The notes under the pieces: model-generated
Told to the model about the DNA's origin: nothing
Database searches by the model: none
Seen by the model: the letters and a program-made list of their open reading frames with translations, nothing else
Shown here: piece by piece, positions 24,515 to 33,287 of the stretch
Position numbering within the stretch: position 1 is the first letter of the stretch
Layout: every line of letters starts with the position of its first letter
Translations under genes and position numbers: made by a program
DNA from: a bacterium
GTDB taxonomy: Bacteria > Electryoneota > RPQS01
Direction of reading: 5' to 3'
Assembly: GCA_016702305.1 (NCBI GenBank)
Contig: JADJEH010000001.1
Coordinates: forward strand, 682,001 to 746,000
Length of the DNA: 64,000 bases

Positions 24515-25393
24515 GTGCTCGATACCCGCGAAATCGTCCGCAAGGTGCGGCAGATCGAGATCAAGACGCGCGGTCTCGTGAATGAAGTCATGTCCGGAGA
24601 GTACCATGCGGTATTTAAAGGCCGGGGCATGAACTTTTCTGAAGTGCGCGAATACCAGATCGGCGACGATGTGCGCACGATTGACTGGAACGTCTCCGCG
24701 CGCACCGGAAGACCGCACGTTAAGTTGTTCGAAGAAGAGCGCGAGTTGGTCGTCATGCTTCTGTGCGACGTCTCCAGCTCTTCGTTGTTCGGATCGGGGC
24801 GCGCTCTGAAAATGGAGGTCGCGGCCGAATTGGCGGCCGTGCTCGCGTTTTCGGCGATCAAGAACAATGACAAGGTCGGACTGCTGCTGTTCACGGATCA
24901 TGTAGAGAAATACGTCGCGCCGCGCAAGGGGCGTTCCCACATATTGCGCATCCTGCGCGAGCTAATTACCTTTGAACCCAAGCGCAGCGGCACGAACGTG
25001 GCCGCCGCGCTCGAGTACATGCTTCACGTGCAGAAAAAACGCGCCATCGTTTTCCTGCTCTCGGATTTCATTGATGAGAAATATGACCGGCCCTTGCGGG
25101 TGTGCGCGCGCAAGCATGACATGCTGGCGCTGCATCTGCTTGACCCGCGCGAGTTCGTCTGGCCGGACGCGGGTTTGGTGAAACTTCATGATGCTGAAAG
25201 CGGGCGACCCATGTGGATTGACACGTCGTCGCGCGAAGGCAAGCGTACGCTGCTGATCGAACACAAACGCTGGCAGGACGGGGTGAAGCAGACGATGCAG
25301 CGTTCGGGGGCGGACTATCTGCCCGTGACCGTGACGGAAGACTATGTCCGCAGCTTGATTGCCATGTTTAAACGCCGCGAGCAGCGCCGATAG
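24515..25393 (+). CDS. DUF58 / VWA-like protein of the bat operon
   Basis: A 292-residue cytoplasmic protein with the DUF58 signature FSEVREYQIGDDVRTIDWN (residues about 43-61) and an integrin-like VWA fold with a MIDAS-type CDVSSSS (DxSxS) near residue 87. DUF58 proteins almost always follow moxR and are presumed clients of the ATPase. It starts with a GTG 3 nt after the moxR stop. Membrane anchors are absent, unlike BatA and BatB. Confidence 0.9.
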   Translation: MLDTREIVRKVRQIEIKTRGLVNEVMSGEYHAVFKGRGMNFSEVREYQIGDDVRTIDWNVSARTGRPHVKLFEEERELVVMLLCDVSSSSLFGSGRALKMEVAAELAAVLAFSAIKNNDKVGLLLFTDHVEKYVAPRKGRSHILRILRELITFEPKRSGTNVAAALEYMLHVQKKRAIVFLLSDFIDEKYDRPLRVCARKHDMLALHLLDPREFVWPDAGLVKLHDAESGRPMWIDTSSREGKRTLLIEHKRWQDGVKQTMQRSGADYLPVTVTEDYVRSLIAMFKRREQRR

Positions 25394-25396
25394 ACC

Positions 25397-26281
25397 GTGA
25401 GACGACTCGCACTACACATGTTGCCGCTCGTTCTGGTCATCGCCAGCATTGCGGGTGAATTACGAATCGGCGATCCGATTCATTTCCAGCTTGACCTGCC
25501 CGCCGCAGACAGCGTGCTGGTCGTCGAGCCCGCGGGTCTCCCGGTGCGTGTGCTGCCGATTAAGCCGCACTTGTACGCCAAGGGCGGCACTTTGGAGTTC
25601 GCGATGGCAGCCTATGATACAGGCTCGATTGCCATTCCACCGCTGGCCGTTCTGGTCTTCAGAGCCGGTGAGGTCACGGACACGGTGTGGACCGACGCGC
25701 GTTTGGTTGCCGTCGTTCCAACATTAGCCGATACTGCGACGGCACCGTTGCCGATCAAACCCTATGAGCAGCATCCGTTTCGACTGGTGGACGCGATTCG
25801 CGAATACTGGCCATGGGTGCTCGGCGCCTTGTGCATCGCCGCTTTGGTTTATCTTTATCGCAGATATCGCAAACGCCCGGTCGAAGGTTTGGACGCCGTT
25901 CCGGTTCCGGTTGTGCCGCCTGCCGAACTTGCCGTGCGCGAGTTGATTGTACTGCGTGACAAGCGTTACCCCGAGCGCGGGATGATCAAGGAGCAGTACA
26001 GTGAATTTTCCGAGATCATGCGCCGCTATGTCGAGGGGCGTTTTGCCTTCCCTGCGCTGGAAATGACCACGTATGAGCTGGCCAATGAATTCCGCCGCGC
26101 AGAAATGCCGACACTGTTTGCTGACGAACTGTTACCGCTGCTGCGCACCGCCGATCTCGTGAAGTTCGCGAAAGAGATCCCGACATTGGCAGCGGCTACC
26201 GCCCTGGTCGAGACGGGTTTCACCGTTGTCGAACGCACGAAACCTGAACCCGCAGGAATTCCGGAGGCCGCCGCGAAATGA
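25397..26281 (+). CDS. Bat-operon membrane protein (DUF4381-like)
   Basis: A 294-residue single-pass protein. It has an N-terminal signal sequence, an outside beta-rich domain (residues about 20-135), one membrane helix (WPWVLGALCIAALVYLY, about 138-156), then a basic stretch RRYRKRP and a helical cytoplasmic domain with YSEFSEIMRRYVEGRF. This layout matches the DUF4381-type gene that lies between DUF58 and the VWA genes in many bat clusters. It starts with GTG 3 nt after the previous stop and overlaps batA by 4 nt. No enzymatic motif is visible. Confidence 0.75.
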   Translation: MRRLALHMLPLVLVIASIAGELRIGDPIHFQLDLPAADSVLVVEPAGLPVRVLPIKPHLYAKGGTLEFAMAAYDTGSIAIPPLAVLVFRAGEVTDTVWTDARLVAVVPTLADTATAPLPIKPYEQHPFRLVDAIREYWPWVLGALCIAALVYLYRRYRKRPVEGLDAVPVPVVPPAELAVRELIVLRDKRYPERGMIKEQYSEFSEIMRRYVEGRFAFPALEMTTYELANEFRRAEMPTLFADELLPLLRTADLVKFAKEIPTLAAATALVETGFTVVERTKPEPAGIPEAAAK

Positions 26282-27261
26282 CGTTTGCGCATCCGGAATT
26301 CTTCTGGCTCCTCCTGCTTTTTCCTGCGCTGGCTTACGTGCATTTCTTTCGCGAAAGCAAACGTGTCACGGACTTCCGCTTCCCGACGTTGGCCCACGTG
26401 CAGGCCATGGGCAAGACCGCGCGAGTGCGCTTGCGGCATGTCCCGTTCCTGGTCAGGCTTGTTGGTCTGGCTTTGCTGATTGTCGCACTCGCTCGTCCAC
26501 AGAGCTTTGACAGCGAGAGCAAGCGATCCATCGAGGGCATTGACATCATACTGTGTATTGACATCTCGACCTCGATGGATGCCGAAGACCTGAAGCCCGA
26601 CCGCCTCGAAGCGGCTAAAAAAGTCGCGGCGGACTTTGTGGAGAGCCGGGAACACGACCGTATCGGCATTGTTCCCTTTGCCGCGCAGAGCTTCACGCAA
26701 GTACCGCTCACAACGGATCATCAGGTCGTTCTGAGTCTGCTCAGCCAGATTCAGATGCGCATGGTCGAAGACGGCACCGCAATCGGCATGGCCCTCGCTA
26801 CGTCGGCGAACCGGCTGCGGGAATCGGACGCAAAATCCAAAGTCATCATCCTGTTAACCGACGGGCAGAACAATCGCGGCGAGATCGATCCGCTGACGGC
26901 AGCGCAAGCGGCGCAAGCCCTCAATATTCGTATCTACACGATTGGAGTGGGCACTCACGGGACCGCGCCGTATCCCGTTGAAACAGTCTTTGGCAAACGG
27001 TACCAGAATGTCCCCGTTTCCATTGATGAGGATATGCTCAAAGAGATCGCGAATTCTACAGGCGGTCGCTATTACCGCGCCACGGATGAGGCGAGTCTTG
27101 CGCATATCTACTCGGAGATTGATCGTCTCGAACGCACCAAAATCCAGGTAGAGGAATACAAAGAGACGGCCGAGCTGTATGGGCCGTGGCTGGCGTCCGC
27201 GTTGCTGTGTTTGGCGTTGGAAGCGCTGCTCAGCTTAACCTGGTTCAGGAAGCTGCCGTGA
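26278..27261 (+). CDS. batA: BatA: VWA-domain membrane protein
   Basis: A 327-residue protein with two N-terminal helices (residues about 8-25 and 58-76), a VWA domain with full MIDAS (CIDISTSMD, DxSxS, near residue 97; then the conserved threonine in LTTD and LLTDGQNN) and a C-terminal helix (WLASALLCLALEALLSL). In BatA the VWA faces the periplasm, and aerotolerance and envelope-stability phenotypes have been reported in Bacteroides and other bacteria. The ATG overlaps the previous stop (ATGA). Confidence 0.92.
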   Translation: MTFAHPEFFWLLLLFPALAYVHFFRESKRVTDFRFPTLAHVQAMGKTARVRLRHVPFLVRLVGLALLIVALARPQSFDSESKRSIEGIDIILCIDISTSMDAEDLKPDRLEAAKKVAADFVESREHDRIGIVPFAAQSFTQVPLTTDHQVVLSLLSQIQMRMVEDGTAIGMALATSANRLRESDAKSKVIILLTDGQNNRGEIDPLTAAQAAQALNIRIYTIGVGTHGTAPYPVETVFGKRYQNVPVSIDEDMLKEIANSTGGRYYRATDEASLAHIYSEIDRLERTKIQVEEYKETAELYGPWLASALLCLALEALLSLTWFRKLP

Positions 27262-28304
27262 TTAGATTCGAGTATCCACTCGTGTTGTGGTTATTGCTCC
27301 TGCTGCCTGTGGCTTTGGCGGCGTGGACCTGGATGATCGTGCGCGCGAGAAGTTTGACGCACGGCATCGTGCCGCAAGGACTTGTTGATCGTGTGGCTTA
27401 CGGCCAGAGTCCTGCACGCAAATGGTGGCGCATGGGCTTGTGGCTCGTCGCCGCCGCGCTGCTCCTTGTGGCCCTGGCGCGCCCGCAGGTGGGCACGCGA
27501 CTGGAAGAGGTGAAGCGCGAAGGCGTAGACGTTCTGATCGCTGTGGATATCTCGAATAGCATGCTGAGCGAGGATTTTTCACCGTCGCGGCTTGAAAGCG
27601 CAAAATTCTCGATTCAGAAACTTGTCAACGGGCTTAAGGGTGATCGGGTTGGACTCATCGCGTTTGCCGGGAGCGCAATCTACCATTGTCCGCTGACCAC
27701 GGATTACGGCGCGGTGAAGCTGCTGAATCGAGTAATGTCGCCGGCGATTGTATCCGAACAGGGTACGGCTCTCGCTGAGGCGATTGATAAGGCCACGCAG
27801 GCGTTTAGCGAACAGGAAGACTCGAAGAGCAAAGTGCTCGTGATTATTACCGACGGCGAAGATCATGAAGAGGCCGCGCTGGACGCTGCGAAAGAGGCGC
27901 ACGACGCGGGCATCGCGATCTACACCGTGGGAATGGGGACACCGGGCGGAGCGCCGATACCGCTGTTTGACCCGGCGGGCCGGTCGGCAGGCTACAAGAA
28001 AGATGCGAATGGTCAGGTTATCGTCACGCGGCTGAACGAAGAACTGCTCGCGGAAGTTGCGGATGCCGGCGGCGGCCAATACGTGAGGGCGACTCCGGGC
28101 GGCAAAGAGCTGGAACTAATCTGGAACGATATCGCGCAAATGGAAAAGACTGAATTCGGCTCGATGCAATTCACAGGATACGAAGACCGGTACGCGTATT
28201 TTGCGTTGCCAGCGCTGTTGCTGTTGATGCTGGAATTTCTGATCGGTGAACGAGCGGGGCAATTCGCGGGATTTGCGATTCGCCGGGGAAGGGGCAGTTC
28301 GTGA
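27258..28304 (+). CDS. batB: BatB: VWA-domain membrane protein
   Basis: A paralogue of BatA, 348 residues, with the same layout: N-terminal helices (PLVLWLLLLLPVALAAW and GLWLVAAALLLVALARPQ), a VWA domain with MIDAS VDISNSML and IITDGEDHE, and a C-terminal helix. I chose the GTG at 27258 that overlaps the batA stop (GTGA); the frame extends 72 nt further upstream inside batA but lacks homology-like sequence. BatA and BatB are thought to act together. Confidence 0.92.
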   Translation: MIRFEYPLVLWLLLLLPVALAAWTWMIVRARSLTHGIVPQGLVDRVAYGQSPARKWWRMGLWLVAAALLLVALARPQVGTRLEEVKREGVDVLIAVDISNSMLSEDFSPSRLESAKFSIQKLVNGLKGDRVGLIAFAGSAIYHCPLTTDYGAVKLLNRVMSPAIVSEQGTALAEAIDKATQAFSEQEDSKSKVLVIITDGEDHEEAALDAAKEAHDAGIAIYTVGMGTPGGAPIPLFDPAGRSAGYKKDANGQVIVTRLNEELLAEVADAGGGQYVRATPGGKELELIWNDIAQMEKTEFGSMQFTGYEDRYAYFALPALLLLMLEFLIGERAGQFAGFAIRRGRGSS

Positions 28305-29077
28305 GAATTCTGATCTTTATGCTGTGCGCAAGCTATGCTGTGGCGGCGCTGCCGTCGCGGGAAGTTGCCAAAGGCAATGAGGCCGCGCAAGCGGGCCGAC
28401 TCGACCAGGCGCAGTACCATTACGTGAAGGCGCTCGAGAGTCACGCGGACACTTCCGTTGTCATGTACAACCTTGGTAACGCGTTGTATGGCGCCGGCGA
28501 ATACGAGCGAGCGAAGCAGCTCTACGGCGCGGCGCTTGACAGTACTCGAACGGATGAGCAGTTGGCCCGGACGTTTTATAACATGGGTAATGCGGGGTTT
28601 CAAGCACAGAAGTTTGATGAAGCCATCGCTTCTTACATCGAGGCGCTGCGCCACGATCCGCAGGACGACGACGCGCGGCAGAATCTGGAGTTGGCGCTCA
28701 GGATGAAACGCGAGTCCGAGCAACAACAGCAGCAACAACAGCAGGACCAGCAACAGGATCAGCAGAAGCAAGATCAGAATCAGCAGCAAGACGATCAGAA
28801 GAACGATCAGAAGAACGATCAGCAGCAGGATCAACAGCAACAGGATCAGCAGAAGCAGGATTCGTTGCAGCAGAACCAACAGAATCAGCAACAACAGGAC
28901 CAGCAACAGCCACAACAGCAGGAGCCACAGCAACAGAGTCAGGGTCAGCAACAGCAGATGACCAAGGAAGAGGCTGAGCAGCTCCTGAACGCGCTCCTGC
29001 AGAACGAGCAAAATACTCTCGAACAGGTCCGCAAGGTCAAGGGTGACAAGCGCAAGAAGAAGTCGAGGGACTGGTGA
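28301..29077 (+). CDS. batC: BatC: TPR protein with glutamine-rich tail
   Basis: A 258-residue secreted TPR protein. A signal peptide (about 1-16) is followed by three TPR repeats (GNEAAQAGRLDQAQYHYVKA; VMYNLGNALYGAGEYERA; TFYNMGNAGFQAQKFDEAI), then about 80 residues made almost wholly of Gln with Asp, Lys and Asn (residues about 140-222), and a short charged helix. BatC in other species has a similar but usually shorter charged linker. The start GTG overlaps batB by 4 nt. The tail is probably disordered. Confidence 0.85.
   Translation: MRILIFMLCASYAVAALPSREVAKGNEAAQAGRLDQAQYHYVKALESHADTSVVMYNLGNALYGAGEYERAKQLYGAALDSTRTDEQLARTFYNMGNAGFQAQKFDEAIASYIEALRHDPQDDDARQNLELALRMKRESEQQQQQQQQDQQQDQQKQDQNQQQDDQKNDQKNDQQQDQQQQDQQKQDSLQQNQQNQQQQDQQQPQQQEPQQQSQGQQQQMTKEEAEQLLNALLQNEQNTLEQVRKVKGDKRKKKSRDW
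28720..28960 (+). repeat. Low-complexity CAG/CAA-rich tract inside batC
   Basis: About 240 bp of imperfect repeats built from CAG, CAA, GAT and AAG codons, including two copies of AAGAACGATCAG near 28799-28821 and several CAGGATCAGCAG-like units. It codes for the Gln/Asp/Lys tail of BatC and gives a long artefactual leucine-rich reading frame on the opposite strand. Such tracts can change length by replication slippage. Confidence 0.85.
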
Positions 29078-30843
29078 TGCTGCGCGCGCTTCTGCTGCTC
29101 ATGGTGTTGGTTCAATTTGCCGTGGCGCAAGTCAAGGTGACGGCTACGGCCAATCGGACGATTCTCCCGGCGGGCGAGATGGTTGAAGTGACTATCGCAG
29201 TGGAGGGCGCCGCGACCGGCGTGCCCACCCCACAGCTTTCGGACGTCACCAACCTTGATCTGGTTGGTGGTCCATCCACGTCCACGCAGACGAGTATCGT
29301 GAATGGCCGCGTGACTTCGCAGAAGAGTTATACGTATTTCTTTCGCGCAAAAGCCGCGGGCACAGCAATTGTTGGGCCGATTTCACTTAACATCAAGGGC
29401 AAACCGTATACGACCTCGCCGCTCAGTCTGACCATCACGCCTACTGGACAGAAAGGGCGGACCGGCGAGCGCGAAGAGGTCTTCATCCAGGTTATCCCGG
29501 ACAAACGGCAGGCTTATGTTGGCGAGCAGATCGTTTTGACGTATAAACTGTTCTTTTCGACCACAATTTACGCACCCGAGTTCAAGGAGCTGCCGAAGTC
29601 CACCGGTTTTTGGACTGAAGAATTTGACATGCCGTCGCAGCTTGTTCCGCGTGATGAGGTCGTAGACGGATCAAACTACAAGTCTGTCGTGATCCGCAAA
29701 GTCGCCGTGTTTGCCGCAACAGCAGGCGAGTTGACGATTGAGCCGCTGACCGCAGTGGTGCAAGTGGAACGCCGTGCGAACCAGCGCGGGCGCTCGAACG
29801 ATCCGTTTAACGACCCATTCTTCAACTTTGGCCGCCGACGAGAGCAGGTTGAAGTTACGTGCCGCCAGCTTTCGCTGGACATTAAACCGCTGCCGGAAGT
29901 CGGCCGCCCGGCAGGTGAAGTGGCTGTGGGGAACTATTCAATTACCGCAAAGCTCGACAAAGTGCAGGCTGCAACGAACGATGCTGTTACGTTGACTGTA
30001 CAGGTGCGCGGGGCGGGGAATATCAAGATGCTCCCCTCGCCGAGAGTCACGATTCCACCGGACTTCGAAGCGTTCGACCCCAAAGTGACCGATCAGCTCA
30101 AGCGCGGTCCCGACAAGATTAGCGGGACCAAGACGCTGGAGTACGTTCTCATTCCGCGAGTCGCGGGAGCTCAGGCAATTCCGGCGATTGAGTTGCCCTA
30201 CTTCGATTTGGCGAACGAAAAGTACGGCGTGGCCCGGACACAGGAGTTAACTTTGAGCGTGGTGCGCGGTACGGGCAGCGGTTCGGCCGGTGCGTTGCCA
30301 TTTGCGGGCAAGCGCGAGGTGCAATCCGTTGGCCAGGATATCGCGTATGTCAAGAATTCCGTCGGCACGCTCGCGCCAGTTGGCGAATTGCCGCATCAGT
30401 CCATGGCCTTCTGGCTCGGGCTATCGGGGCCGTGGCTGATTCTTGCCGGTGTGCTTTTCGCGGTACGTCGCCAGGAACAGGTGAGCCGGACCTTGTCGGG
30501 GCGGCGCCGGAGAATCTTGCGCAGTGTCCGGCTTGAGCTTGATGCGGCCGACAAGGCTAACCAACAGGGCAAGACAGAAGTTGTGACGCGCACATTGGAG
30601 AATGTCGTGCGGTCCGTGGCGATGGAATGGACAGGATTACATACAGCAACCGCTACGGCGCAGGAGTGGGAAGCCGAGTGGAACGCGCGCGGACTTCCGA
30701 GCGAACAGTGGACCGTATTGTCTGGAGCGCTGACGCTCAGTGAACGGAATCGTTACGCCGGTGGGGCATTGAGCAGGAGCGATTTGACGGACCTGATCGC
30801 GAAGTTGCGAACGGTCACGCAGGAATTGGAAGGTGTCCAATGA
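29074..30843 (+). CDS. batD: BatD: oxygen-tolerance family protein
   Basis: A 589-residue BatD-type protein. Residues 1-18 are a signal peptide; residues about 20-420 form several Ig-like beta domains with the family phrases KSYTYFFRAKAAGTAIVGP, VYVGEQI-like AYVGEQIVLTYKLF and LPKSTGFWTEEF. One helix (MAFWLGLSGPWLILAGVLFAV, about 440-462) anchors it, followed by a helical cytoplasmic part. The bulk lies in the periplasm and probably binds the VWA partners. ATG overlaps the batC stop (TGATG). A natural four-residue repeat (NDPF twice) occurs near residue 246. Confidence 0.9.
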   Translation: MMLRALLLLMVLVQFAVAQVKVTATANRTILPAGEMVEVTIAVEGAATGVPTPQLSDVTNLDLVGGPSTSTQTSIVNGRVTSQKSYTYFFRAKAAGTAIVGPISLNIKGKPYTTSPLSLTITPTGQKGRTGEREEVFIQVIPDKRQAYVGEQIVLTYKLFFSTTIYAPEFKELPKSTGFWTEEFDMPSQLVPRDEVVDGSNYKSVVIRKVAVFAATAGELTIEPLTAVVQVERRANQRGRSNDPFNDPFFNFGRRREQVEVTCRQLSLDIKPLPEVGRPAGEVAVGNYSITAKLDKVQAATNDAVTLTVQVRGAGNIKMLPSPRVTIPPDFEAFDPKVTDQLKRGPDKISGTKTLEYVLIPRVAGAQAIPAIELPYFDLANEKYGVARTQELTLSVVRGTGSGSAGALPFAGKREVQSVGQDIAYVKNSVGTLAPVGELPHQSMAFWLGLSGPWLILAGVLFAVRRQEQVSRTLSGRRRRILRSVRLELDAADKANQQGKTEVVTRTLENVVRSVAMEWTGLHTATATAQEWEAEWNARGLPSEQWTVLSGALTLSERNRYAGGALSRSDLTDLIAKLRTVTQELEGVQ

Positions 30844-31574
30844 TCCGCGTGGTCGCCGCCGTACTGCTCACGATGCTGTCCTGCTTTGCGAATCCCGATT
30901 TCGAGCGCGGGCTGCAGGCTTACAACCAGAGCGATTGGGACGGTGCGATTGAAGCATGGGAGACTATCGTCGCTCAAGGCGAGTCGAGTGCCGAACTGGA
31001 ATTCAATCTGGGCAACGCATATTTCCGGCAGGAACGCGTGGACCGCGCGATCCTGCACTACGAGCGCGCGTTGAAACTGGCGCCGGGTGATAGCGACGCG
31101 CGGCGGAACTTGCTCATGGCCAATCGCGCGATTGTTGACCAGATCACGGAGGTTCCGCGGCTGGAGATTTTGCAGTCGCTGGAAAATGCGCGTGACGCGA
31201 TGTCGCCCAAGAGTCTGAATACCATGCTGCTGCTGTTTAACGGACTGCTGGCGTTATGCGTTGGAGCCATGCTCTATGCTTCGGGCAGTGTGCGAGATAC
31301 CTTGCGGCGCAGCAGCGTGTTGATTGCCGGTCTGGCTGTGGTTAGCTTACTTTGGTATGGCTGGCGCAGCGCATCCGCGGCACGACAAGAAGCCATCGTG
31401 ATGACTGAGAAGAGTGACGTGCATTCGAGTCCAACGGACGATTCCACACAGTTGTTCTCGTTGCATGCGGGCACGAAGGTTGGCTTGGGCGAAACCCTGT
31501 CGGGTTGGACTGAGATTACGCTGGCCGACGGCCGCAAAGGTTGGATTCCGGCTGATGAGATCGAACGGATCTAA
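30840..31574 (+). CDS. batE: BatE: TPR and SH3-domain protein
   Basis: A 244-residue protein with a signal peptide, two TPR repeats (FERGLQAYNQSDWDGAIEAWETI; LEFNLGNAYFRQERVDRAILHYERAL), two membrane helices (about residues 118-140 and 155-170) and a C-terminal bacterial SH3 domain (VHSSPTDDSTQLFSLHAGTK to GRKGWIPADEIERI). This is the standard BatE layout. The SH3 domain may contact wall or partner peptides. It overlaps batD by 4 nt and the next gene by 20 nt. Confidence 0.9.
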   Translation: MIRVVAAVLLTMLSCFANPDFERGLQAYNQSDWDGAIEAWETIVAQGESSAELEFNLGNAYFRQERVDRAILHYERALKLAPGDSDARRNLLMANRAIVDQITEVPRLEILQSLENARDAMSPKSLNTMLLLFNGLLALCVGAMLYASGSVRDTLRRSSVLIAGLAVVSLLWYGWRSASAARQEAIVMTEKSDVHSSPTDDSTQLFSLHAGTKVGLGETLSGWTEITLADGRKGWIPADEIERI

Positions 31575-32154
31575 GCAAATTGCCTATTGTTGGTTACTGA
31601 TTATGCTATGCGGAGGCTGCGCGGCATCCGGTACGGGCGCGAGAACGATGCGCGGCGGCATGGCGAACGACTCGACCGATTTCGGTATGCCGCTCGACCC
31701 GTGGACGTTGGGGCCGGATGTGTTTGCACAAACAAAGCGTGTTGTGGAAGACGAGTCTCGGGCGGATAGCGCTGAGGCGCAGATAGGATCGGCGCCCGTG
31801 CCATCGCTGCCCGCAGACCAATCGGCGGCCGCAGCAAAAGTCGTGGTCGTGACGGCGGATACTGTAGCACCCGCCAGCGAGTCAACATTGCCGGTGGACA
31901 TTGCGGATGATGTTCCCAACCAACCGGCACGATTCACGGTGCAGCTGGGCACGTTCCTGGATCGGCAACGCGCCCAGGAGTTCTATGATCGGGCGGCGGA
32001 CCAACTTGGACTGTCTGGCGTGATTCTGACTGATTGGCCGTTTTTCCGTCTGCGATTCGGCAGCTACTCCACACGCGAGTCCGCCGATTCTCTCCATCAA
32101 GTTGCGATGACACGCGGGTTCTACGATGCCCGCGTGTTGCGTTTGACCCATTGA
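31555..32154 (+). CDS. SPOR-domain lipoprotein ending the bat operon
   Basis: A 199-residue protein. The ATG at 31555, inside the end of batE, gives a short charged N-terminus, a hydrophobic stretch and a putative lipobox (LCGGC, Cys about residue 20). A disordered Ala/Ser/Asp-rich linker (about 25-120) leads to a C-terminal SPOR domain (FTVQLGTFLDRQRAQEFYD to FRLRFGSYSTRESADSLHQ). SPOR domains bind denuded glycan strands, so this protein would be tethered at the outer membrane and touch peptidoglycan. Its place in the bat operon is unusual as far as I know. Confidence 0.8.
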   Translation: MRSNGSKQIAYCWLLIMLCGGCAASGTGARTMRGGMANDSTDFGMPLDPWTLGPDVFAQTKRVVEDESRADSAEAQIGSAPVPSLPADQSAAAAKVVVVTADTVAPASESTLPVDIADDVPNQPARFTVQLGTFLDRQRAQEFYDRAADQLGLSGVILTDWPFFRLRFGSYSTRESADSLHQVAMTRGFYDARVLRLTH

Positions 32155-32181
32155 CCAAAGGAAACTGGTCCAGAAGTTAGC

Positions 32182-32210
32182 TTGACAATCCCTCGGATAT
32201 TCCGTATTTT
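32182..32210 (+). promoter_or_regulatory. Sigma70-type promoter of the glycosyltransferase/DUF2723 operon
   Basis: TTGACA at 32182-32187, 17 bp, TATTTT at 32205-32210. The start is predicted near 32217, 21 nt before the ATG at 32238, which has GGGGGCAG as ribosome-binding site. Confidence 0.75.
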
Positions 32211-32237
32211 CTTACATTTCCCGCCTAATGGGGGCAG

Positions 32238-33287
32238 ATGACCCCGCGCCCGCTGGTCTCCATCATCATCCTGAATTACAATGGGTTGAAGTTCCTACCG
32301 CGGTGCCTGTCCAGTCTGGCGGCCACCGAGTATGCCCCAACGGAACTCATTGTAGCTGACAACGGCTCAACGGACGGTAGTCTGGACTACCTCCGCACCG
32401 AGTACCCACAGGTCAAGATTATTGAGTTTGGAGCCAACTGGGGCTACAGCGGAGCGTACAACCGCGCGATTCCGCAAGTCAGCGGTAAGTACTGCGTTCT
32501 ATTGAATTTCGATGTTGAGGTCGAGCCCAACTGGCTGTCCAGTTCGATTGAAATCCTGGAACAGGATCCGAAAATCGCTGCCGCACAGCCGAAGCTCAAA
32601 CAGTACCAAAATCACACGTTGTTCGAATACTCGGGTGGTGCTGGTGGATACCTCGATGCTTATGGTTTTCCGTTTGTGCGCGGTAGGATCTTCGATACCA
32701 TCGAGGAAGACCGCGGACAATACGAAGACGTGCGGGAAATCTTCTGGGCAACGGGTGCGGCGCTGGTCGTGCGCACGGATGCCTATGCCAAGGCCGGCGG
32801 TCTTGACGAAGATTTCTTTATGCACATGGAAGAGCTGGACTTGTGCTGGCGCTTGTGGTTGACCGGACACAAGATCGTGGTTGCACCGCAGGGCACCGTC
32901 TATCATTGGGCCGGTGCGGCGCTGTCCGCGGACCGCATCCGCAAAATGTATTTGAATCATCGTAACAGCCTGGCCATGCTGATCAAGAATTACAGCATGG
33001 GCAGATTGCTGCGCAGATTACCGGTGAGAATTCTGCTGGACTGGATCGCACTGGCGGTTTCACCCTTGAAGGGCGAACCGAAGCGCTCGGTGGCGATCGT
33101 ATGGGCACATTGCCATTGTCTGCTCACGTTGCCGCACTTGCTGCGTAAGCGCGCCAAAGTGCAGCGCATTCGCCAGGTGGATGACGCCGCGCTGGACCAC
33201 GTGATCCTGCCGCTGAGCATCGTGCGCCGCTATCATTTTGAGAAACAAACGACCTTCAGTCAAATCATAGGTACCCGTGAGATTTAG
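32238..33287 (+). CDS. Family 2 glycosyltransferase
   Basis: A 349-residue GT-A glycosyltransferase. LVSIIILNYNG opens the fold, followed by IVADNGSTDGS near residue 38, the acidic motif LLNFDVEVEP near residue 92 and MHMEELDLCWRLWLTGH near residue 195. It belongs to the rhamnosyl/WbbL-type group. A C-terminal part of about 100 residues is helical and basic and may be membrane associated. Its end overlaps the next gene by 11 nt, so the two are translationally coupled and probably act in one glycosylation pathway. Confidence 0.87.
   Translation: MTPRPLVSIIILNYNGLKFLPRCLSSLAATEYAPTELIVADNGSTDGSLDYLRTEYPQVKIIEFGANWGYSGAYNRAIPQVSGKYCVLLNFDVEVEPNWLSSSIEILEQDPKIAAAQPKLKQYQNHTLFEYSGGAGGYLDAYGFPFVRGRIFDTIEEDRGQYEDVREIFWATGAALVVRTDAYAKAGGLDEDFFMHMEELDLCWRLWLTGHKIVVAPQGTVYHWAGAALSADRIRKMYLNHRNSLAMLIKNYSMGRLLRRLPVRILLDWIALAVSPLKGEPKRSVAIVWAHCHCLLTLPHLLRKRAKVQRIRQVDDAALDHVILPLSIVRRYHFEKQTTFSQIIGTREI

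Noticed and set aside
28013..29011. Minus-strand reading frame with very long leucine runs
   Set aside because: It is the reverse complement of the CAG/CAA-rich tail of batC; poly-Gln codons read as poly-Leu on the other strand.
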